Assembly: GCF_042665255.1 (NCBI RefSeq)
Contig: NZ_JBHTCD010000005.1
Strand: one strand, 5' to 3'
DNA: 64,000 bases
Source of the DNA: Insolitispirillum peregrinum
GTDB taxonomy: Bacteria; Pseudomonadota; Alphaproteobacteria; Rhodospirillales; Rhodospirillaceae
The first letter of the stretch is position 1, and every line of letters starts with the position of its first letter. Positions 58,274-64,000 of this stretch are shown piece after piece. Both the position numbers and the translations under genes were made by a program. The notes beneath the pieces are model-generated. The model saw only the letters and a program-made list of their open reading frames with translations. It made no database searches and was not told the origin of the DNA.

Positions 58274-58399
58274 AGCATTAGCTCCATTTCCCTATCCGGG
58301 TTGTCGTTACAAGGGCATAATGCGCTGCAAAATCAGGCAATACAAACGAGGCTTTTTCATATAAAGACTTAGGAGAACTAATCCTTCTCCGAGGTTGCC

Positions 58400-59308
58400 A
58401 TGGTCCGCCGTCTCCCCCCACTCAACGCCCTGCGTGCCTTCGAGGCTGCCGCTCGTCTGGGCAGCTTTACCGCTGCTGCCGACGAACTGAATGTCACCCC
58501 GGCGGCGATCAGCCATCAGGTCAAGAGTCTGGAAGAGTATCTGAATGTCGAGCTGTTCGTGCGGCTGCCACGCGGGTTGTACCTGACCGATGACGGCAAG
58601 GCATATCTGCCGGACCTGACCGCGGGCTTTGACTCCCTCGCCCATGCCACCGACAGTCTGCATGGCAGTCGTCTGGATGGTTTGCTGGCCATCAGCGTTC
58701 TGCCCAGCTTTGCACAATGCTGGCTGATGTCCCGCCTGCCGGACTTCTGCAAACGCTATCCCCAGATTGATCTGCGCCTCGAATCCAATGCCGAAAACTC
58801 ACATTTCATCAAGGATCAGATTGATGTCGGTATCCGGCACGGGCTGGGCCGCTATCCCGGCCTTCGGTCACGGCTGATCATGACCGAGGAAATTTATCCG
58901 GTCGCCAGTCCTGCCCTGCTGGCCGGGGTGCATCCTTTACGGACATGGAACGATCTGCGCTATCATACTTTGCTGCATGATTACGTCGCCAATGACCGTG
59001 AACGCTGGCTGACGTGGGAACCATGGCTGGATCTGAACGGCATCCACACCGTTGATGTCTCGCGCGGGCTGCAATTCAACAACTCGGCAATGATGGTCGA
59101 TGCGGCTCTGGGCGGGATGGGGGTGATGCTGGGGCGCACTGCGCTGGTCGGTCAGCATGTGCGCGACGGTCGCCTGGTGGCCCTGTTCGACAGCCGCCGC
59201 ACTGCTGATTTTTCCTATTACGCCGTCTGCCCCGAAGCCACCGCCGACAAGCCCCGCATCCGGGTGTTTGTCGACTGGCTGGTGCAGACAGCGCAAAACA
59301 ACGGGTAG
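58400..59308 (+). CDS. LysR family transcriptional regulator (GcvA-like)
   Basis: A 302-residue protein. The N-terminal HTH (LNALRAFEAAARLGSFTAAADELNVTPAAISHQVKSLEEYL) and the LFVRLPRGLYLTDDGKAYLPDL linker are typical of the GcvA/AmpR group; a substrate-binding domain follows. GAGG lies about eight bases before the ATG. Target and inducer are unknown. The divergent DUF1127 gene is one candidate. Confidence 0.88.
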   Translation: MVRRLPPLNALRAFEAAARLGSFTAAADELNVTPAAISHQVKSLEEYLNVELFVRLPRGLYLTDDGKAYLPDLTAGFDSLAHATDSLHGSRLDGLLAISVLPSFAQCWLMSRLPDFCKRYPQIDLRLESNAENSHFIKDQIDVGIRHGLGRYPGLRSRLIMTEEIYPVASPALLAGVHPLRTWNDLRYHTLLHDYVANDRERWLTWEPWLDLNGIHTVDVSRGLQFNNSAMMVDAALGGMGVMLGRTALVGQHVRDGRLVALFDSRRTADFSYYAVCPEATADKPRIRVFVDWLVQTAQNNG

Positions 59309-59313
59309 CAGGA

Positions 59314-60000
59314 TTATTCCGTCACCGGCTTGGGACGAGAGCCGAAAATCGCCGTGCCGACACGCACATGGGTTGCCCCCAAAGCGATGGCCGTCTGATA
59401 GTCACCGCTCATCCCCATCGACAGGACAGTCAGCCCGTTACGGCGGGCAATTTCGCGCAGCAGGGCAAAATGCGGTGCCGGATTTTCGTCCACCGGCGGG
59501 ATACACATCAGCCCGATGATCGACAGGCCCAGCGCTCGGCACGAGGCAATGAAGGCATCGGCCTGTTGCGGGGCAATCCCGGCCTTTTGCTCTTCCAGCC
59601 CGGTGTTGATCTGCACCAGACAGGCCGGATGCCGCCCCTGCCGGGTCATTTCCTCGGCCAGTGCCTGCGCGATTTTCGGGCGGTCAACGCTTTCGATCAC
59701 GTCGAACAGTGCCACCGCTTCGCGGGCCTTGTTCGACTGCAACGGGCCAATCAGGTGCAGTTCCAGATCGGGGAAATCAGCGCGCAGCGCAGGCCACTTG
59801 CCTTCGGCTTCCTGCACACGGTTTTCCCCGAACACCCGTTGCCCGGCGTCCAGCGTCGGGCGGATGGTGTCGGCGTCGTGGGTCTTGCTGACGGCAACCA
59901 GTGTTACCGCCCCGACCGGACGCCCGGCATCGTCTTCGGCGGCAGCAATGGCAGCCTTGACCGCCAGAAGACCATTGACCTGTTCACAAGAAGCGTTCAT
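59314..60000 (-). CDS. YggS family PLP homeostasis protein
   Basis: A 228-residue protein. LVAVSKTHDADTI places the PLP lysine at K39, and FGENRVQEAEGKW, HLIGPLQSNKAREAV and LSMGMSGDY are the other YggS/PLPBP motifs. It has no catalytic domain beyond the PLP barrel and buffers cellular PLP. It is convergent with the LysR gene and divergent from the ThiE-like gene. Confidence 0.94.
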   Translation of the reverse strand: MNASCEQVNGLLAVKAAIAAAEDDAGRPVGAVTLVAVSKTHDADTIRPTLDAGQRVFGENRVQEAEGKWPALRADFPDLELHLIGPLQSNKAREAVALFDVIESVDRPKIAQALAEEMTRQGRHPACLVQINTGLEEQKAGIAPQQADAFIASCRALGLSIIGLMCIPPVDENPAPHFALLREIARRNGLTVLSMGMSGDYQTAIALGATHVRVGTAIFGSRPKPVTE

Positions 60001-60038
60001 CGACCGTACCCAATCCTGTACCTCGGGGCAAAAAAGTG

Positions 60039-60668
60039 ATGCCGACCCTAGCAGACAGCGTCTCGAAGCTCAAATGCCAGCGTAACCGCCGCCACTCGCC
60101 TGCGGCCGCCCTGCCCACAGGCTGGTTGATGACCGACGAACGCCTTGCAAACCCTCTGGCCTGTCTGGCCGGGCTGCCGGTGGGAACCGGGGTGATCGTG
60201 CGGGCAAAAACCCCCGCAGCCCTGCGTACCCTGGCCCTCGCCCTGCGCCCACTGACCCGACGCCGACGGCTGCCGCTGCTGATTGCAGGCGACTGGCGGC
60301 TGGCAGCCCGCCTGCGCGTCGATGGAGTCCATCTGCCCGAAGCCCAGGCCCGGCATGGAGTGCTGACTGGAGTGCGTCTGTGGCACAAGCAGGGACGCCA
60401 GCGCCTGTTGACGATGGCCTGCCATGACCGCGCCGGGCTGGCGCGTGCCAAGACCCTGAACGCCAGTGCCTGCACCCTGTCGCCGTTGTTTGCCACCCGT
60501 AGTCATCCAGGCAGCAGGACACTGGGGATCACCCGCGCCAGTTTACTGATTCGCGCGCAGGCAGCGGTTCCGGTGATGGCTTTGGGGGGGATCAATACGC
60601 TCTCGGCGCGGGCCCTGAACGGACGTGGGTTCAGCGGGCTCGCGGCGATTGATGGCTGGACCGGCTGA
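60039..60668 (+). CDS. ThiE/TenI-like protein, diverged
   Basis: A 209-residue protein of the thiamine phosphate synthase-like fold: VDGVHLPEAQAR takes the place of ThiE GxHLGQxD, SPLFATRSHPG matches the SPxFxTxSK phosphate loop, and PVMALGGI is retained. The pyrophosphate-binding Gln/Asp are missing, so the canonical ThiE reaction is doubtful. The basic run LTRRRRLP is unusual. A GTG lies three bases before the chosen ATG. Confidence 0.72.
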   Translation: MPTLADSVSKLKCQRNRRHSPAAALPTGWLMTDERLANPLACLAGLPVGTGVIVRAKTPAALRTLALALRPLTRRRRLPLLIAGDWRLAARLRVDGVHLPEAQARHGVLTGVRLWHKQGRQRLLTMACHDRAGLARAKTLNASACTLSPLFATRSHPGSRTLGITRASLLIRAQAAVPVMALGGINTLSARALNGRGFSGLAAIDGWTG

Positions 60669-60778
60669 TCGTGCCGGTCTCCTGCGCGAAAACGCGCCGA
60701 CCATCGTGTTCCCGAAGCGGGGAGAGGGATAACTCAGGGACACGATGGCCGCGCACCACTGACACAGGAGAGGATGGC

Positions 60779-60869
60779 CCATACCATGACAAAGTTCGTT
60801 TAATATGTTTAGTACTGATTTTATCTATGATTAATATGGTTGGCATATCAATGAACCGGCGACCCAACC
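60779..60869 (+). promoter_or_regulatory. AT-rich regulatory region before LysR gene
   Basis: A short AT-rich stretch (60790-60850) lies upstream of the LysR start, unlike the GC-rich flanks. It includes TTAATATG and GATTAATATGG, suitable for a promoter and a T-N11-A site. An inverted repeat CCATCGTGT...ACACGATGG also lies just upstream (about 60700-60750). Confidence 0.4.
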
Positions 60870-61808
60870 ATGCCCCGTCTGTCTGTCGAACTCCGCCGCA
60901 TCCGCTATTTTCTCGCGGTCGCTGAAACCCTGCACTTTGGCCGCGCCGCCGAACGGCTGGGTATGGCCCAGCCGCCGCTGAGCGAACAAATCCGCAAGCT
61001 GGAAGAAGAGCTGGAAGTCACCCTGTTTGTCCGCAACACCCGCACGGTTGCCCTGACCGACGCCGGAGCCATCTTTCTGGCCGGAGCCCGCCGGGCGATG
61101 GACGAAATGGAGCGCGCCGCCGTTGCCGCCCGGCAGGCTGAACGGGGGATTCGCGGCCATCTGGTGCTGGGCTTTGTCAGCTCGGCCAGTGTCACCGTAC
61201 TCCCCAAGGCACTGGGACGCCTGCGGACCAGCATGCCCGACCTTGAACTGGACCTGCGCCAGTACCGCCACTCGCGTGATGTCATCGAATCGCTGTTGCA
61301 GGGCGAAGTGGACATCGCCGTCACCCGCCCCAGCGGCAAGGCCAGCATCAGCGAACACATCCTGTTGCGCGACCGGGTGCTGGTGGCCTATCGCGAGGAT
61401 CATCCGCTGGCAGCACTGGGCGAAATTACCCCCGATACTTTGCGGGAAGAGCTGTTCGTCCTGTTCCCGCCCTATCAGGGCAATGTGGTCAACTCGGTGA
61501 TTGGCCGTATCTGTCAGGCCTCTGGCTTTACCCCTCGCCCGGCGCACTTCGTTGATGACGTCTATGCCATGCTGGGGCTGGTGGCCGCCGGAACCGGCAT
61601 CGCCCTGTTACCGGAGTCGCTGGCCAAGCTGGCGGTCAGTGGCGTCGCCTATCGTCCGCTCAGTGGCAGCAATGAAACCATGGACCTGTGCGTGGCGTGG
61701 CGGCGGAACGAAACTGCCCATCGCCTGCTGTTGCACCATGCGGTCAACCAGATTCTGGAATCACAAGGACTGCCTCCCCCTCTGGCGCAGGCGTCGCTGA
61801 CGCCCTAG
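60870..61808 (+). CDS. LysR family transcriptional regulator (BenM/CatM-like)
   Basis: A 312-residue protein. RIRYFLAVAETLHFGRAAERLGMAQPPLSEQIRKLEEELEV is the HTH of the aromatic-responsive (BenM/CatM/AlsR) group; a two-lobed effector domain follows. The ATG has no clear Shine-Dalgarno. The downstream nitroreductase gene 57 bp away is a candidate target. Confidence 0.88.
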   Translation: MPRLSVELRRIRYFLAVAETLHFGRAAERLGMAQPPLSEQIRKLEEELEVTLFVRNTRTVALTDAGAIFLAGARRAMDEMERAAVAARQAERGIRGHLVLGFVSSASVTVLPKALGRLRTSMPDLELDLRQYRHSRDVIESLLQGEVDIAVTRPSGKASISEHILLRDRVLVAYREDHPLAALGEITPDTLREELFVLFPPYQGNVVNSVIGRICQASGFTPRPAHFVDDVYAMLGLVAAGTGIALLPESLAKLAVSGVAYRPLSGSNETMDLCVAWRRNETAHRLLLHHAVNQILESQGLPPPLAQASLTP

Positions 61809-61865
61809 GTATCCTGCACTGGGGCTTTTCCGCCGTTCCCCCCACACGGCTACCGGAATGACAGC

Positions 61866-62498
61866 ATGCTGATCGAAAAACTGAACTGGCGCTATGCCGC
61901 CAAAAAGATGGACCCCGCCCGCCCGGTCGACGCCGACAAGGTCGAGCGCATTCTGGAAGCCATCCGGCTGGCCCCGACCTCCAGCGGCTTGCAGCCGTTC
62001 GAGGTGATCGTGATCACCAATCAGGCCCTGAAGGAAAAGATCCAGCCGATCGCCTACAATCAGGGGCAGGTTGTCGACGGCTCGCACCTGCTGGTGTTTG
62101 CCGCGTGGGATACCTATACCGCCGACCGCATCAACATGATGTTTGATCTGGTCAATGCCGAGCGCCAGAGCATCAACGAAGGGTGGGAAAATTACCGCCA
62201 GATGCTGCTGTCGACCTATCCGCAGCGGGACGCGCAGGTCAATTTCGAGCACGCCGCCCGTCAGGCCTATATCGGTCTGGGGATGGCGCTGACTGCCGCT
62301 GCCTTTGAAGGCGTCGATGCGACTCCGATGGAAGGCTTCGATGCCGCACAGCTCGATACCCTGCTGGACCTGCGTGCCCAGGGGCTGCGCTCGGTGGCAA
62401 TCCTGCCGCTGGGGTATCGTGATACCGCTGGCGACTGGCTGGTCAACCTGAAAAAGGTCCGCCGCCCGCGCGCCGGCTTCGTTCGTGAGATTTCCTGA
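61866..62498 (+). CDS. Nitroreductase family NAD(P)H-dependent oxidoreductase
   Basis: A 210-residue FMN protein of the NfsB/YodC type. LNWRYAAKKMD starts the protein, IRLAPTSSGLQPFEVIVI (53-70) binds FMN, and QAYIGLGMALTAAAFEGVDATPMEGFD is the second FMN block. It probably reduces nitro compounds or quinones. It follows a LysR gene in the same direction, suggesting control by it. Confidence 0.9.
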   Translation: MLIEKLNWRYAAKKMDPARPVDADKVERILEAIRLAPTSSGLQPFEVIVITNQALKEKIQPIAYNQGQVVDGSHLLVFAAWDTYTADRINMMFDLVNAERQSINEGWENYRQMLLSTYPQRDAQVNFEHAARQAYIGLGMALTAAAFEGVDATPMEGFDAAQLDTLLDLRAQGLRSVAILPLGYRDTAGDWLVNLKKVRRPRAGFVREIS

Positions 62499-62523
62499 TC
62501 AAACCCGCCGTTGTCCTGCCTTT

Positions 62524-62547
62524 CCCGTCACTTCCCACAGTGACGGG
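62524..62547 (+). terminator. Stem-loop after nitroreductase gene
   Basis: CCCGTCACT (62524-62532) and AGTGACGGG (62539-62547) form a perfect 9-bp stem with a 6-base loop. A G-run follows, not a U-run, so termination is uncertain. Confidence 0.5.
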
Positions 62548-62651
62548 GGGCAGGCATCCTGTTAAAAAGTGCCTCCCGTGAATTGAGCCTGCATTTGATC
62601 GTCCCCACATAGTACAGGACGCAGTGCCGCACTCCGCACCGGAGGCCCCAG

Positions 62652-63716
62652 ATGGTCCAGCCCAGCTTTTCCCGCTCCCGCCTGATCCTGCGCCTTGGCC
62701 TGTTGGTCCTCGCCAGCATGATTGGGTTCGGCTCCGCCCACGCCGAAACGGCGGCCTCCAGCGAAACCGGCATCCGTTTTGTGCAAATCGCCACCGGCCC
62801 CACCGCCGGAACCTACTTTCCGGTTGGCGGTCTGATCGCCAACGCCATTTCCAATCCCCCCGGCTCCCGCCCGTGCGAGCGGGGCGGCAGTTGTGGCGTC
62901 CCCGGTCTGATCGCTGTCGCCCAGTCCACCAACGGCAGCATGGCCAATCTGGCCTCTCTGGCCGCCGGAACGGTGGATCTGGGGATGAGTCAGGCCGATC
63001 TTGCCTATTGGGCCTACCATGGCACCGGGGTGTACAAGGGCAAGGAACCGCAAAGCAAACTGCGTGGCATTGCCATGCTGTATTCCGAAAGCATCCATCT
63101 GGTCGCCCGCAAGGATGCCCGGATCACCTCGGTTGCCGACCTGAAGGGCAAGCGGGTTTCGGTCGGCGAAGAAGGCTCGGGTACGCTGGTGGACGCCATG
63201 CTGGTTCTGGAAGCCTATGGCCTGCGCAAGACCGACATCAAGCCGGAATACACCCGCCCCAGCAGTGCCGCCGAAGCCCTGATTCAGGGCAAGATCGACG
63301 CCTTTTTCTTCGTGGCCGGTACCCCGGTGTCGGCGGTCACCGCCCTGACCAACGAAGGCCTCGCCACGCTGGTGCCCCTGAGTGGTCCTCCGGCGCATGC
63401 GCTGGCCCAGCAATACCCGTTCCTGCTGGTCAGCACCATTCCGGCCAACACCTACGAGGGCGTCCCCGAAACGCCAACCCTGTCGGTCGGGGCGCTGCTG
63501 GTTTGTTCAGCCGATGCACCGGATGAGCTGATCTACGGCATCACCGCCGCGATTTTCCATCCCAACACCCGTCCACTGTTTGCCAAAGGCCACCCGGCGG
63601 CAAACAAAATCGCACTCGAAACGGCCTCCACAGGATTGGGGATTCCCCTCCACGCCGGGGCCGCCCGTTATTATGATGGACAAAAGGGGGCTTCGGCCAC
63701 CAACCCCACGCAATAG
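62652..63716 (+). CDS. TAXI family TRAP transporter solute-binding protein
   Basis: A 354-residue periplasmic protein. A signal peptide (LILRLGLLVLASMIGFGSAHA, cut after residue 31) is followed by VQIATGPTAGTYFPVGGLIANAI, the TAXI signature, then QSTNGSMANLASLAAGTVDLGMSQAD. These bind small carboxylates or amino acids for a TRAP membrane complex, which is not in the window. It lies 11 bp before the M17 aminopeptidase gene. Confidence 0.92.
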   Translation: MVQPSFSRSRLILRLGLLVLASMIGFGSAHAETAASSETGIRFVQIATGPTAGTYFPVGGLIANAISNPPGSRPCERGGSCGVPGLIAVAQSTNGSMANLASLAAGTVDLGMSQADLAYWAYHGTGVYKGKEPQSKLRGIAMLYSESIHLVARKDARITSVADLKGKRVSVGEEGSGTLVDAMLVLEAYGLRKTDIKPEYTRPSSAAEALIQGKIDAFFFVAGTPVSAVTALTNEGLATLVPLSGPPAHALAQQYPFLLVSTIPANTYEGVPETPTLSVGALLVCSADAPDELIYGITAAIFHPNTRPLFAKGHPAANKIALETASTGLGIPLHAGAARYYDGQKGASATNPTQ

Positions 63717-63727
63717 GATGTGACCTG

Positions 63728-64000
63728 ATGCCCTGTCCCGCCGTGCTTGTCGATGCCGCCGCCCTGACACCCGAGGCTGTGGCTGCCGCCTGTACCGTCC
63801 GCCTGATCGCCAGCACCGATGACCGGGCATCCCTGCCGCCGTATGCCGTTGCCACCGGCTTCAAGGCCGCTCTGGGCAGCACATGTCTGGTGCCAAATCA
63901 GGATGGAACGGGTATTGCCGCTGTCCTGCTGGGGACCGGGGATGGCAAGGACCCCTACACCAGCCCCTTTGCCGCAGGCGATCTGGCCCGCAAGCTGCCT
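63728..64000 (+). CDS. Leucyl aminopeptidase (M17) family protein, N-terminal part
   Basis: A 91-codon open frame runs from the ATG at 63728 to the window edge. The segment from LPPYAVATGFKAALGST to IAAVLLGTGDG and DPYTSPFAAGDLARKLP matches the N-terminal domain of the short alphaproteobacterial M17 aminopeptidases. The catalytic metal-binding domain lies outside the window. Confidence 0.68.
   Translation, partial: MPCPAVLVDAAALTPEAVAAACTVRLIASTDDRASLPPYAVATGFKAALGSTCLVPNQDGTGIAAVLLGTGDGKDPYTSPFAAGDLARKLP

Overview
The window is high-GC, densely coded DNA from an alphaproteobacterium, most likely in or near the Rhodospirillales. Three things point there. The housekeeping order is miaB-phoH-ybeY-corC-lnt-XRE regulator-metK-trmB-rimP-nusA-ylxR-infB-rbfA-truB-rpsO-pnp. 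There is an Irr-type Fur protein, and there are DUF2125, DUF1127 and TAXI-TRAP genes. No rRNA, tRNA or CRISPR array was seen. The species cannot be named from the sequence alone.

Region 1 (1-17146, all minus strand) is a surface-glycan or flagellin-glycosylation locus. In order of transcription it holds a CE4-type polysaccharide deacetylase, a formyltransferase, a GT-B-like protein, a PseC-like aminotransferase, a PtmE-like CBS/nucleotidyltransferase, a PIG-L deacetylase, a second GT-B-like protein, a 652-residue protein of unknown function, a SAM methyltransferase, a GT2 glycosyltransferase, a canonical NeuA-like CMP-sugar synthetase directly coupled to a degenerate copy of the same fold, an AsnB-like amidotransferase, a SpsF-like nucleotidyltransferase, an FkbM methyltransferase, and the start of an ABC exporter. 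Many genes overlap by 1-4 bases. The content fits synthesis, decoration and export of a nonulosonic-acid-like or amino/formamido-sugar glycan.

Region 2 (17281-26740) holds gltB and gltD (glutamate synthase, minus strand), uppP, an Ala/Thr/Pro-rich protein of unknown function and an L,D-transpeptidase.

Region 3 (26880-29690) is an accessory island. A class III PLP aminotransferase and a second SpsF-like gene sit between mosaic intergenic repeats: two 108-bp direct copies (A), AAAACCGG-type elements (B), and a palindromic MITE-like element of about 190 bp (C). The same repeats recur at 56458-57624 around an alpha/beta hydrolase whose 3' end they have rewritten.

Region 4 (29697-34007) holds a minus-strand trio: a PQQ-type sugar dehydrogenase-like exported protein, a class I glutamine-amidotransferase homologue that has lost its catalytic Cys and His, and a ChaC-like cyclotransferase. 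These are divergent from a DUF2125 protein.

Region 5 (34102-53173, plus strand) is the RNA-modification, envelope, SAM-synthesis and translation/RNA-decay core. It includes a candidate three-arm attenuator ahead of rimP, a structured leader ahead of metK, and an internal terminator between infB and rbfA.

Region 6 (53320-64000) is mixed metabolism and regulation: a glycerophosphodiesterase, a nitronate-monooxygenase-like flavoprotein, Irr, the repeat-altered hydrolase, a small hypothetical protein, a DUF1127 protein, two LysR regulators, YggS, a ThiE-like protein, a nitroreductase, a TAXI solute-binding protein and the start of an M17 aminopeptidase.
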